Assembly (NCBI GenBank): GCA_902729315.2
Contig: LR746273.1
Span: forward strand, 1,679,001 to 1,743,000
DNA from: Spirodela intermedia
Lineage: Eukaryota; Streptophyta; Magnoliopsida; Alismatales; Araceae
Direction: 5' to 3'
Length of the DNA: 64,000 nucleotides
Below the pieces are notes generated by a model. That model was not told where the DNA came from. It saw only the letters and a program-made list of their open reading frames with translations, and did not search any database. The position numbers and the translations under genes are program-made. This document shows, one piece after another, positions 30,501 to 47,689 of the stretch (the first letter of the stretch is position 1; each line of letters begins with the position of its first letter).

Positions 30501-33500
30501 TTCAGTGCCGGATATTGCCTGTTTTTGAGCACTTCTCTCAATCCTTGCCAGATTGCTGTATTTCAACCAATAAATATTTCAACTATTCTCTATGACCTGT
30601 AATGTGGTACTCACTCTAAATTTGGAGTCACAATATCCGCATAAAAACTATGGCTCATTTAGCCTACGGATTTAGAATATCGTGTCCCCTCCAGAACTAG
30701 GTTCTCATGGTAGAATTAGGATGATCAAATTTTGGTTTTAACAACTTCTCTTTAAGCCTAGAGGCACTGACATCGCCAAAACCTAATAGGCTGTCTCCAC
30801 AGTTGGCATGAGAACCAATGAAGTATAAATTCTTATCCAAAAGTGTGTACCTCCATTCATCTTGATAGAGGACTTCCTGCCATGTTTCCCACCATGAATC
30901 TCCTTTGGCATTTTTCCCAGACTTCTCTGCACCTGCGCAAACAAAAATGAAAAGAATCATTTAAAAAAAATAGCAATAGATACGTGATGGCAAGATTTTA
31001 GAAGTGAAAACGCGTCCCTTCCTTATAAGAGATTGGTTCAAAGCAAACTTAATTAAAAGGTCTAGAGGGATAACAATACCAAAATCCCTACTATGATATT
31101 CACCAAATCAGTGCATCTTGATGGCATTTTAGATGCAAACTGGTAGCCAATAGGTGACCTCACACGTTAGTCTAAAATTTAAAAGGGTGAAAGTAATGAA
31201 ATACACCTCTTTAATTAGACAACTGGATTGAAACTATGATTGACATATTCAGTGCAACTTGATCCCAGCACCAGAGGACTCCCCAATTTGTGTGCAGAAG
31301 GAATTGGAGTATCAAGAACCAAGTTATTGGTTATCTAGAACCAACTACATGGATCTTATTCGTTTAGGTAAACCCGTGTTAATTATACTAATGAGACAGA
31401 TCTAATGTGACTAAGTAATGTTGTAATAAGGGTATCTGCGTCTACGTCTTAGGTAGTACTTCATTTAAACAGATCTTGTGGAGAGTGTTGTTGCGGTGAG
31501 ACAGTACAACTCAACAGACTAAATCCTCGAAGAGAATGCTTTCCGTCTACAGATGACCCCTATTTAAGGGACAAAACTTTATAAAGACAATTCTTCTTCA
31601 CCTATCTTCAACTTCCAAAATTCTTTAACGTAATAAGATAAATAACGTCTCATAGTCAAAATATTACGTGAGTAGATTTCAAAAAAATTCGGACATGGAC
31701 ATAAAAGTTGGCATACGAGTTGTTACAGTTGAAACTAGGCTGATATTCTTTTGACTCAAAGTTTCAGTTTTTGATAGTACACAGACATTAAATCAATCAT
31801 TATCTTTATAAAGTCATCAAGCCTAAAAAATACCATTTCATTTCCGAAAGTATTTGAAAACAATATTTGATTAATTCAAACTTGAAGCTCAACTGGACCA
31901 AGTTTGCTAAATTTCGGTGCAATTTAACATTTTTTTACGAACTTGAATAGTCAATTAATTAAACTAACTTGACCTGAGCCGTCATTTGCACTAGTCTGTA
32001 AAAATCCTAAAAATGTTTAAAATAGAAAAACCCTTATAAAATATGAGTATATCAATTATTGACTTTAATTGGAAAATAGTAAAAATAAAAGAAGTCCGAG
32101 TATGGACTTTACCATATGCATATTTATATATACCATTTTAAATCATTGATCCTGATCTCATTTACCACAATTATGACTTCACAAGAGAAGGGGAAAAGGA
32201 GAATTGGTAGGTGTAATCAGTACTAGTTGGAGGGCAATGACCAATGGAGATAATAAAGGGAGGATATGAACATCATGACGACAGGCAGAGAAAAGGACGT
32301 TTTTAGCGGCAAAATGAACGACAGTTACAATAGGAAGATTTTTCAAGCCATGAAAAAAAAATTGGAATTACGTGTTTATAAAAATAAATGAGACTCACCA
32401 AGACAAAATAAAGTAAATTCATGCATCATTCCAAATCCTCATTTTTTTAAAACAGATTTTTATCTGACTATACAGTAGAAGGATACTTCTCCAAAATTAA
32501 AGCTTATTACTGGGACGAGGAAACTGCTTTTTGAACACTATTCTCTTTTTACCCGATTAAAGTACCCCTACTTCATTTCAAATGCCAGCCACAAAAACAT
32601 TAGGGGTCCTATGGGAATGCTCACCAGCCCATTGACAAGAGTCCTCTGGTCGGCATAAAATAAACGATAAATCATTTAAAAAATGTCATTCAACTTCCGC
32701 CTCATGCCTTTACTATTCTTATTGCAAGGAGCAGCTCCATGATATGAGATTTCTACTTTTCTATTTTCTATCTCATTTTAACCCAAAATTTTCTCAGTAC
32801 GTAATAATGAAGATATCAAAAATTGGTGACTACATGTTCAATAAGTCAGTTCACCGTTATGTGAATTTTTTTAGGACGATTTGAAAATGGCCCTATACCT
32901 GAAAAGATAAACATCGATGATAGAAATGATTATTTTTTAAAAAATGCACATTCTGAATGGAAAAAGCACTGGCCAAAATAAATAATAGAGAACTCGCATA
33001 TTTCTGTTATGACAATCTAATGGACGAAAAAGGACATTTTCCAAGAAACAAAAGGCCACATAACACAAAGAAAAGAGATAAGGCATGAGTAGTTGCAATA
33101 GTTTCCACAGTATCGCTAGTTCTATGACCAATAAATGATGTCATTGCAAGAATCAGAAAATCAAATTATGTAAAGAAAAAAAATCGGAGAATTGTGATAC
33201 CTAATTCTTTGTACCCCGTCCAATCACTCTTCTCCCACCACTGTTAAAGAGATTTGAGAGACAAATTAATTCCTCATGTGGGTAAGACTGATCATTGTTC
33301 CCAAAGATGTATGAAAACCACAATATTTAATAGAGTAATAGTCCTATGATTTCTCTCCTAAAATAAATAAATAAATAAAAATATTAATCATTTCCCCGTC
33401 CAGTGACACAGGAATTACATGAAAACAAGAGACTTGTCATTTATAAAAAAACCCTTCGAAGAACTTTTTGGGCTTAGGAAATTTGTCACATATAATTCAT

Positions 33501-36500
33501 ACATTTTGACGATTCATGCATAGTGGACGCAGGCTGTTAAACTTGAACCATCAGGTTTCATTAGAATAGCCACCATGGCAAATGAAAAACTACATGAGAC
33601 ATTACGAGTTGGAATCAAGAAGAGATATTATGCATCACTTTGCTGGTACATGACTACATAACGACGTAGACGAGTGTCACCTCAGTGCTGAGTAGATTTA
33701 GTCTCTTGACTAAGGAGGATTGGTTCTACGTATGACCTAACACCACAATGGTCGCACCTCTTTCTCTCAGGCAAACCGCCACTATGAATTCCATTCTTAA
33801 TTCTGTCATCCTTCCAACAGATTTTGGGCTGTTCAAACCGGCTAAGTTTTCAAGGCTCCAGAGCCTTAAGCTAATAATTCAATTAAAAGAATCATGTTTT
33901 AGAAACGTAACATAAACAATCAATTAAACATAAAGAGAAGAAAGTTCAGATGCAGCTACCTAAGTGTTCTTCTTGCCTTGTCTTGTTTCGCCTTGTTAAA
34001 TAATATCTCATTTCTACTTCCACAACTTTGCTTCTTTTGGTTTTCAATCACATACATATTTAGTTGGTGGATCTATATTTATTGCATGTTCACCAGAGCT
34101 CCAAGAGAATTCATAACGAAAAAGCTGAATCGACCTTCTAAAAGCATTATTTAGTCATCTCTCAATATAGGCATGAAACTTCAACCCTTCACTCCAGCTC
34201 AAAACACCACTTTTAATTCATATTCGCTCAATTCAATCAACCATCTACTAAAGTCATCCACATTGTCATGGGACATTTTTCCTCATGACATTAAAAATAT
34301 GTAATTTCCCTAGAACTCATTTTCAAAAATCATTCACTAAGGGAAACATACTTTATAAAACAAGGAAGGTTCAGCCTCGCTTAAAAAAACCACATCTGCA
34401 AGGGAACTTTTCGTGCAAAAATTGCTGCATGAAAAACGAACGAATATTTTTTCAGTTGAGATAGACTCAAGGAGATGAAATTTCTCAAAAACAAGATAAA
34501 ATGCCGCTGGAAGTTGGCGACGATGTAGCTTCCAGAACAAAAGAGCTACCTCAGTATCTAGATATAGAACTACAGCATTTTTCAAATTTTGTTAAAGGTC
34601 GTACATATAACATTTGCCTTTTCTCTATGAACTAAGGAAATCTAGATCACAAATTTCAAGATTGCGGACATCATTGTCAAACCATCGCATAGGTGCAAAA
34701 TCGCAGAGTCCTAGTTATGTCCATCAGAGTAGCAGTCGTCTAATTCACATATCTTCCAACTAACCAGATAAAACTCACCTAAATGTTCACTAAAAATCCA
34801 GAATGTGTGACATGATATTTCACCCATAAAACATCATGATCGACAGCTGCATCATAAATGTGTGATATGATATTTCACCCATTAAACATCATGATCTCGG
34901 ACTTAAATTCCTAAGAATTTTAGTTCATCTCTAGGGTCAAATTGATAAATTAGAACAGCAACCAAATAAGTTGCAAACATCAAGATCAATTAATCATGAA
35001 AGTCAAATAAGACAAGAACCCAATGAAGAGGTTGCCAAGATAGGAAATTGTTGTTTCATTAACCATACAAGGTTGCCAAGATAGGAGCTCTTCATGACTC
35101 ACAAAAGACCTGGGTTTTCCCTTCAAAGAGGGTGTGCCAGCAGGCGTGCTTGAAAAATTCAACAAAATAACAAACGAAAGTAAGCATCTAGACAACCACA
35201 TAAAAAAATCGGGTAGAAAAACCCATGGGTACTTTAAAGAGCGAACAAGATCGTGTGAATTTCTTGTTTTACATTTGCATAATAGGCCTAGCATCAAGGT
35301 CAGGGGAGTAAACCAAGAAGGCAACTATCTTCTGAGGCTATTATCATCTGAAACCCAAACATGTGACTAAGTCTGAGAATCTTGAGGTTAAAACTTGAAG
35401 CATTAAATTTTCCAAGTAAAAGGGATATAGAGATATTATAATTTTTTTTTTTTTACCAGAAACAGTAATGTACTTGGTACTAAATTTTAGAAACGAACGA
35501 ATCCAAAATCTCACAGAAATTAAAACATCAAAGTAATAAATAAAAAGTGTACCGTTTCTCTCCACTCTGTCGAACCATCATGTAATTGACCTCCCATTTT
35601 AGCCCAACGACACAGGTACCCATTATCACCAAGAATTTCTCCACTTTCTCGATACCAGGTACTACCATCTTCATTGGTGCCAGACTCATTGACAGTTTCA
35701 TTTAACAGGATGATCCCCCAATCCTTCTCACTAGCAATACCAGTGTCTTTGGCAAACACATAAAAATAGTCGACACATTTTTTTAGTGACAGAATGATGA
35801 ATAAAGAAGTCTCAAACTAGAAAACAACTTTGGAATTATTCATAAAGAAATCCAGTAAAATCAGAAGCGGAAAGAAGAGCATGTTGATTCGCAAGCAGAA
35901 AAGGGCTCCCGCCGGAATCATCCCCAACATTAAATTAACCAAATCTAACACATTTCAAGCATGTTCCAAGCAGATGAAGCGGCAATTAACTTTATGATCA
36001 GACCTCTTTTAGGAGGTGTATCACGAGACTGTGGGGTGGCGTTTCTTGAACTGCACATTAGGCAGAAATTTTGTTGTTTGGATGCACCGAAGGATCTAAA
36101 AAATAAGAAATTAAAAAAGTCAGAAACACTCAGGTTTTTCGATTTACGGATAGTGACAAAAGTTACCTTCGCAACCTGCTTTTCAGCTACACGAGTATAT
36201 CGATTGGTTATATCAAAAGAATGCAAGAAGTAGGCTTTCAGCAATTTATGACGGTTTTTACCATCATTCAGAGGGGATAGTCACGAGTTTACCAAATTGC
36301 TGACCCAAGAAATCCTGATTAAAAGTTCCTAAGCTTTGGGAAGGACTGACCAGATAACCCTCTTGTAGTCGACATGCAAAATAACCTAATTGGAATTTTC
36401 AGACTGGCTCTCGATTTAAAACGCAATTGATGCAGCGTGGTTTATACTAGCATAACGAGGCCTCTTCCACGGGATCTGATAGATCCCTACAGATCACACA

Positions 36501-37042
36501 TCTAGAAAAAGGGAAATTCGTTTCAGTCCGACTGCAGATTCAGACCCTTTCTAGAAACCAACATTGTCGGAGGATGCTGTACCCAAAACCCTCTGCGTCC
36601 ATCTATGAGAGACAACTTCCGGCTTATTCCAAACTTTTGACCGGCTATTGCATCTCTCCTCGGCTAAAAGATGCAATGCACGTCTTGACCGATAGCCAAT
36701 GTCCAAATGAGAGATGATAATAATTTACCGTGGAGACGAGAAGGCTATCGCCGGAAGCGCCCACATCAGGTCACTCCGGACGCTCTTTTTCGCCTCGAGG
36801 CGCCATTCATCTGCCTTGTCCACGGCCGAGGCAGCCTTCCGTTTCCCCGGCCTCCGGAACTCGGGGGAATCTCCCCCGCAGTACGCGATTCCACGCGGCA
36901 GCTCTGCCTTCCCCCCTCTGGCCATCCGCTTACAGAAGTCCGGGCCGTGGGAAGGCAGCAACAGAAATACCGAGCCCACTGAGCTGATCCCAACCTCCCG
37001 TGGGGAGGCAACAGCAACGAGGCCCCAAGAACCGGCGTCCAT
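27524..37042 (-). CDS. ESV1: EARLY STARVATION 1 (ESV1)-type tryptophan-rich starch-binding protein
   Basis: ESV1 and its homologue LESV bind glucans in the chloroplast, help organise amylopectin and set the rate of starch breakdown. Eleven exons on the minus strand: 37042-36729, 36095-36004, 35746-35553, 33240-33201, 30932-30851, 30555-30478, 30355-30230, 29097-28976, 28492-28453, 27898-27824 and 27695-27524. They give 444 aa in continuous phase. The body carries the family's Trp-rich repeats: DGSTWYRESGE, WWEKSDWTGYKELG, GDSWWETWQEVLYQDEW, GWYEKWWEKYDAKGWTEKG, SWWEKWGEHYDGRG, TGTKWGDKWEERF, DRWSRTWGEEHLGNG and HYGWADVVG. A Pro-rich tail ends the protein. These motifs resemble ESV1 more than LESV, by recall only. 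Exon 1 is inferred from an ATG frame with a good donor and matching phase. Its sequence is less typical for a transit peptide, so the N-terminus is uncertain. Introns 3 and 4 exceed 2.2 kb and hold no recognisable gene. Confidence 0.88.
27938..28078. repeat. Short repeated block AGAACAGTTGACT in ESV1 intron 10
   Basis: The block occurs at about 27938, 28027 and 28064, each followed within about 15 bp by a CATCCAG/GTCCAG or CAGAA segment. Probable remnant of local duplication. Confidence 0.7.
34802..34896. repeat. Tandem 55-bp repeat in ESV1 intron 3
   Basis: Two copies of a segment containing ATGTGTGA(C/T)ATGATATTTC followed by ACCCAT(A/T)AAACATCATGATC, starting at 34802 and 34857, with few differences. 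Confidence 0.85.
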
Positions 37043-37598
37043 TGCCTCCCCAAACTACGACAATTCCATCCTGACAATCAGAGAAGAAGAAGATGATCCT
37101 AAAACGAAGGGTGCCGCGGATCTCTACGCGGCGGAGTTCGAAAACTCGAGCAGGAAAAACCTCCCTCGGCAGAAGAAAACTCGAACGGCTCCACAGCCTC
37201 TGCTCTTCCCGGCGAAGAATCTCCCCCTCGGCGGCAATGCCGGTCGGCCCCGCCGGAGACGCTCGCCGACGGCGGAGGAGTGGCGGCGTCCCTCCCCCCC
37301 TACGTGACTCCCCCCCACTCCCTGCCGCTTGTCGGGGAGGCGAGGCGCTCCCCACGACGTAACAACCATACACATGAGCTACTAATTCGGCTAAGTCTAA
37401 ACGACGCTCCGCTGTCTTCTGATCCCACTCCGCCGCCTTGGTCCTACTCTGTCTGTGGGACCCACAGCCTTCCCTTGTGACCAAAAAGCCCCTCCACGTG
37501 GATCTACGCCCCTCTCTCTCCCCCCTCTCAAACTTACCTCAATTTTACAAATAAAAATAATATATATATGCACTGGGGGACGGAATATCCGAAAAAAA
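37043..37598. other. Intergenic: ESV1 leader/promoter and O-fucosyltransferase 3' flank
   Basis: GC-rich to about 37340 (probable ESV1 leader on the minus strand), then mixed, with a short TA run near 37560. Open frames here lack any recognisable domain. Confidence 0.5.
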
Positions 37599-41396
<3,798 letters not shown>

Positions 41397-43468
41397 GTGA
41401 GGTTGGGAGCGTAATCACCTGGAGAGATAGGAGGCGTGCCGCCTGCTCCACTACCTGCTCCTCCCCCTGCCCCGCTTTCCGACCTCCTCTCCATCTTCTT
41501 CTTCGTCGTCATCATCATCTGGGGCGGGAAGGATGACGGACAGCACCGTCGACCGGAATTCCATTCTGAACGGCAACTTGGAGTCCGTAGCCGAAGAACC
41601 AGTCCAAAACTACACATTTAGATTTTATAAAACGGTATTTTTAGTTCTCCTATAAATATGAAACAATTTTATTAATAGGCTTCACTATTATAAAATTTCG
41701 CGTATGGTCTTTCTCATTAAGACCAGATGCCCTCCGTGTCCTTGACCACAATTTTTTTACTTTGACTCGGGGTAACGCAATTTTGTAAATTCCTTTTCTT
41801 TGGGAAGGTGCTTTCGAAGATGATCGTAAAAGTAAGCTCCAAAATTATGAAAAAGGTCTGGAGAGCGCTGACGAGGGTATAAAGATATTTATGAAAATAT
41901 ATGGGAACTCAAAATTAAAAATGATATTTAGGGGAATTGTAAGAAAAAAGGAAGAAAATATCCCCAAAAAATGATGTCCATCACCGGGCCCGCGTCCAAA
42001 TCGCTGGGAATCCGAACCGACGTGCCCAGACGGCAACAAACCGCCGCGGTTGTTGATTCGTGCTAAAGCCATCCTGCGGGCCCGACCAGACACTTCCTCC
42101 TGCCGACGCGCACGCGTTCCACCTGATCACCGCTACGTACCAGTCTGGGCCCACGCCCACGAAAACCGCTTTAGGCGACGTCCAGACTAATTAACAACCC
42201 AAATCACCGCTTATCCAACCGCTGGAGAGAGAAAATAAGAGACGGTGATGAAAGAGAATGAGAGAGAGGCGGGGGCGTTGTGGGAATAAACTAGTGAGGG
42301 GTGGTTGACTTCCTTTTTATTGGTCCAGTCGTTGGGATGTAGCGCGTCTGTCAACGGCTCCCACTGGCCACTCGCCCGTCCAATCACCTCGTTGATTTCC
42401 TCGATGCGCAACCGGGCGTCCCTCGTCAAACTCGGCGAGTCGGTGGGCGGCGAGGCGACTGGGTAGGATCGGCCCGTCCACATGTTTTCGGGCGTAGAAA
42501 TTCACGATTTTTTAAAATAGAGTTTATTTAAAAAATCCTCTCTCTGGCCTCATCTACCAATCGATGCCTGTGCGACAACCAATCGTGGTGTCAATAGTCA
42601 ACCATCCACGACGTTTAAAGATACGTATCCAATTAAAAGTCAACCCATGGGAATATATTCGGTGCATATATTTTTTATAATTGAATTTTTTAATATGTCA
42701 TAGTCCGTTCGCGAATATTCTTAGTGTGACTGTGAGATAATTAGTCCTATATTTTCTACGATTATTACTAATAATTCTCTTGTTATTATTATCATTATTA
42801 TTATTATAATTATTGTTGGCACCAAATGATGCTGACCATAAATTATTCACGAATTTTATTTTAAGGATATTATAACAATTTAAAAATAATATCTATATTT
42901 TTGGGTTTTTTTAATTTTAAATTTCTGAAAATGATTGAAAAGGGGTTGTAGATTGATGAACACGTGGATAGAGGTAAAATGGGCCAGGCCGGAGTCAAGC
43001 CTTGGAAGCCCAATTTAAACCACGTGTCTTATTTTGGGTACTTATGGGCCGTTCGAGAAGGGGCCCAATCCTTCTTTATAGGCCCATCAAACGCCAGCCG
43101 GCCCAAAGCGACAGCCGTGGACGACCGTTGGATGGAAATTACGATCAACGGTCAGACAAACGAGGATCAAGTGGACAACTGCGGCTCCATCGATCGAGGA
43201 GGAAAGAAGGGTCCATTAATTGGACGGCTGGATCAGAATCTTCTGACCCGCCCTCCCGTGCCTCATTCTGATCGGACCGTTAAACCAGCCGACCAGGGGG
43301 GAGGACTTTAAGCTGCTACGTACGCTACCTGTTAGTCCTCCTCGAGCCCCCCCTCGCCCGACCGTGGCGGATTTCAGAGCTCTCATCAGTCCAGTGCCGT
43401 AGATTGCTTCCTGAGGAGGAGGGTGACGAGCGGGGAGTACTGAGCAGTCCACATCGTACCTTATCTCT
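41397..43468. other. Intergenic: divergent region between O-fucosyltransferase and DUF760 gene
   Basis: GC-rich probable leader of the O-fucosyltransferase to about 41590, AT-rich sequence to 41980, a mixed block to 42500, AT-rich with TTA/ATT runs at 42770-42815, then a GC-richer block (42960-43330) rich in GGCCCA-type motifs upstream of the DUF760 gene. Open frames in 42964-43311 show no known domain. Confidence 0.55.
42961..43105 (+). promoter_or_regulatory. Cluster of site II (TGGGCC/GGCCCA) motifs and CACGTG boxes upstream of DUF760 gene
   Basis: TGGGCC at 42980-42985 and 43045-43050. GCCCAA at 43008-43013. GGGCCCAAT at 43061-43069. GGCCCA at 43081-43086 and 43100-43105. CACGTG G-box cores at 42961-42966 and 43021-43026. 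Six motifs in 130 bp, some 370-490 bp ahead of the start codon, is far above chance. Site II motifs are TCP-type sites and CACGTG is bound by bZIP/bHLH factors. Confidence 0.6.
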
Positions 43469-46400
43469 ATGTCTTGCTTCCTCGAGCCTGTTCTGTCATC
43501 CGCTCGGTGCCTTTCTTCTACCTCCCCCACGGTGCTCTCCCATCGGGGGTTTTGCCGTTGTCCTTCGGTCTCGTTCTCAGGCTTCCCAAGGAAGAAAGGC
43601 CGATGCCGAAGGATACTGCGCGCAGCCTCCGACGGCTCGGCCGCTGCTGGCGGAGATTTCAAGCCCCCGAATGGGACCCTGGTACACCTCTTCCGTCCAT
43701 CCCCGTTTGTTTCCGGCATCGAGTTTACTGTTTTTCCTGCGAGGAACGAAAATTAGCCGCGTAGTCCGTCTCCCTAGTAAATTTTCGCTCGCAACAATTG
43801 GTTTGCATGGTAATCATCGTGCTTTCATCTTTTTTTATTTTTCTTTTTTTATCCTTCGAATGTTGTTTATGCTTTAGGGCTCTCAAGTGTTGAACTAGTG
43901 GAAGACTGCATGTATTGGATATTATTTTACTTTTTCCTTTGGATACTATGAGTCATTTCTTTATTTCCTTTTACTTCATACGGTCTGCCTAACCATACAG
44001 CTACTACAAATACCTCATAACTATTTTGTCTGCTACATTAAGGCTGAGTGTTGGTCTTCTTGTCTACAGAGCAGGAGGGACATCCTTCTGGAGTACGTAA
44101 AGACTATTCAACCAGAATTTATGGAATTGTTCGTGAAAAAAGCCCCTAAACAGGTCAGACACCACTGCCCTTTGTAATGCCACATGTTTTTAAGGGTTAG
44201 TTTTTGTTTTGCATTATTACAGGAAGAAATGCATGCCGATCATCTGTCTGCCTTGGTTCAATTTATCCACTCAACTTCGTTTTTGATGCATACAGGGCTG
44301 CTATAAGTTGTGTGTGGATTCATTTTATTCATATGTAATGTCTCTTTAGGTGAATATGAAAATATTCATGTATTTCATTTCCTTTTTTTTTCTTTCTGAA
44401 GGTCGTTGAAGCAATGCGGCAGACAGTTACAAATATGATTGGAACACTTCCTCCCCAGTTCTTTGCTGTGACTGTTACCACGGTGAGATATCACCAGGTT
44501 ATTCATCATTTGGTGTTCTAGCATTCGGACTCTTGGAGATGTTTTTTTCTTTATTGTTGGCTGCCATGTTGTACAACTACTTTGATGGTAAGCAATCTGG
44601 TCGAAAATGCGGGGTACAAATAATCTCTTTGATATCTGGATATCAGTTAATCACTCTAACCTCTTCAGTTTTATTGTCCTGACGCCTTCCACTTTATTGG
44701 GCGTAAAGCTCTGTTAAACTCAATAAGAATTGTGTGGTTCTGGCCTTCATGAGTGCCCATGAGAGGGTGATTGCAATAGCCTTGTAGACTCTCATAGTTG
44801 GTCTTTGCTGGAAATTTCCAATATTCCAATGATATTTCTATTTTAGGATGCATAATGCTGAAGAGATGGACTTGAGTAGACAGATTACTGGCTCTAAATT
44901 CTATCTAATAGACATTTATGTGGCTCCTCTGTCTAAGTAGTTGGCATACATATCAGATATAGGAGTGCCCTTTCTGTGGGTTTGTTGACGAGACTCCTGA
45001 TCATATTATCGTAAAATGTCCATTTAGCAGGGAAAATGGTTTGCCAGCGCGATCTGACTTGTCCATGATTCATACAATTGGTGGAGTCAGCCAACCTAGG
45101 GTTTCCCAAGTACACTGGCCTACAACATGTGAATTCTCTGTCAGGAAAAAAGTCATATTCTTGTATGATTGTGAAAACAATAAGCACCATGTTCATTGAT
45201 CCTCCATCTTACGACTAATGCATGGCCTGCATGCTAACAGTTGCAGTTTATAATATCTTCTAATGAGTGGGATTTGTCTTTGTTTGCTTGCCTTTCAGAT
45301 AGGATCCATTACCTATATCATTGTTTTCTGCCTGGTAGCTTCTAAGCTGTTGCGTATGATACATGGAGAGCTTTCGTGAAGATCGGAATCCACTGTATTT
45401 TCTTGGATGTGGTTCTATTCAAGCCTATACCAAAGCGTCTTCATAATGGGGGAACCATATATAAGTGGAGAGAAGCATTGCAAAGTGGGATATCCTCATA
45501 GTTTTCAACCATTAATTTGGCAGCGTATAATGTGTCACAAAGTTTTAGAAACTGGGATCTCTCTATGCTATTCTCGTCATATGTTCCTCAGAAGTGATTG
45601 CTCCTTCTGCACATCGCCAGCTTATTCACAAGTGACGACTTTTAGTACATAAGTATGTCGTCAAGAGAGGCATTCATCTTGTGAGGCATTCTAGAAAACA
45701 GAAGATAAAAATTCCTGCACTCGTACTTGTAACACTTCACAAACCATACCTCACCAGTTCTGTTTTCCAATTCGTCATAGCTGTCGCTTGTGAGCCTTTC
45801 CATAATCCCGGCATAATTTCTATCTGACTTCATGGCTGTCCTTCTGTGTTGTTAACTTTCATCCGAAAAATCTGCGAACATTTGTAAATATATTATGTTG
45901 TTCCGAGATGACGAAAAAAATAAACATTATGCGTCTAGATGACATTTCATAATGTAAGTTCCTCTTTAGTGAAACTGGCACTGATACTGTACAATATCTT
46001 CATGAGAATTTGAATTTCTTGCTAAAGTTCACAAAGTCCTAGGACCATATTCAAGCTGCTTCCATATTCATTCCTACATGACTAGTACTTCCTTTCATCC
46101 ATTTGTGTCAGTCAACAAATTTTATCAGTCTAATGGTCCTTTCTTCGAACACCTCTTGATTTCAATAAGCCTGATAGGGATTGGAACTCCGTAAGGCAGG
46201 TGGAATGAGGGAGGATATATAGAAGGAATTGTCGTTCTTTTAAGATCGAGTAAAAAATTCAAGTTGTTAACGGAAGATGGTCGCAAAGAAAAACATGTCA
46301 GAATAAAGGGGAGAAATTTCGTATTTGATAATGGAATCGGACACTATCTGCTATATCATAATGATTAAATAGAGTATTTTGATGGGCGGTACATGCCCTT

Positions 46401-47636
46401 CGGTACATGCCCTTCTGTATGAATCAATGAATTTTTACCTGAAATTCACATGAGTTCCTGTACAGGAGAGTAGATGCTGACCCTAGGAGCTGAATTTATG
46501 TTCAAACCCTCTCAGGTGACTTGTTGAATTGTTTCATTTGATGCGCATTAGCTACTTCATAAGTTGGTCTTCACCTCAACAACATTAGTTCTTACCCAGG
46601 AAAATAGGGATCAACTCAGGGAGATGGATTTATGTTGAAATACATATGAGCTACTTGATAAATTGACCTTTATCTCATCTACGTAAGTTCTTGTATAGAA
46701 AAATGGAGATTGACTTCGGAGTTGGATTAATATCGAAAGTAATCAACTGATGCATTTTTGCCAGAATGCCTTTCACTGGCGTGAGCATTTCAGCTCTTGG
46801 TGATCAGTTGCTTGATGATGCTCTTGCTTTTAACTTTTTATTCACGTCTTTGTAGTAATGATGCATTATCGATTATGTCATACTTGTTCGCATCAGATAT
46901 TTGTAGTAATGATGGTAACTTACAAAAAAAAAAACTGAATCTCACGCTTTTTTTTCATAGGTTGCAGAAAATCTCGCACAGCTGATGTACAGTGTCATGA
47001 TGACGGGATATATGTTCAAGAATGCCGAATACCGTTTGGAGCTACAACAAAGCCTAGAGCAGGTTGCTCTTCTGGAAACAAATGAAACCAAGGTAAACTT
47101 GTCCTTGCATTGTTCTGGGCTCACAACATAGATAGTAGGTCTGAAGAAATATGACAAACTTGTTCTGTCTTCCTGGGCATATGACCAAACATCCTTAATG
47201 TGTATTGCAAGTCAAGGAATAAATTATGAATGCAAGCTGTAACTTTTTGTTCCACCAGGAATTTCTGTCAATAGAAATAATTTATCTTATATTCGTTCCT
47301 GGATGAATGATCTCAACTCACAGGAGGTTGGCCCGTAAAGGTCAACCCTGGAAGCTAGGCTAAAGTTTCGTCACCTACAAACAAATCAGCAGGAGGGTAA
47401 GGTCTCGCAAGGGTTCCTTGATGCGACTTAGTAAACTGTGTAGGAATGATTGTAGCAACACACTGGGGGCTGTGGGGAAGGCAGCCAAAGCTCAGAGGAA
47501 AAGTCAATCTAATGCTGACTTCTTTGTTGACGATCATGCTGTGCAAAACGGGCCAAGTCAATACAGTAATGATGGCCTTTCTCTGTTTGCCATGGAAGAG
47601 AAGGAACTCAGAAAAGTTCAACTTTCCTGTACCCCT

Positions 47637-47689
<53 letters not shown>

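Noticed and set aside
42964-43311. 115-codon plus-strand frame upstream of DUF760
   Set aside because: Composed of promoter-like sequence with GGCCCA motifs. No domain.
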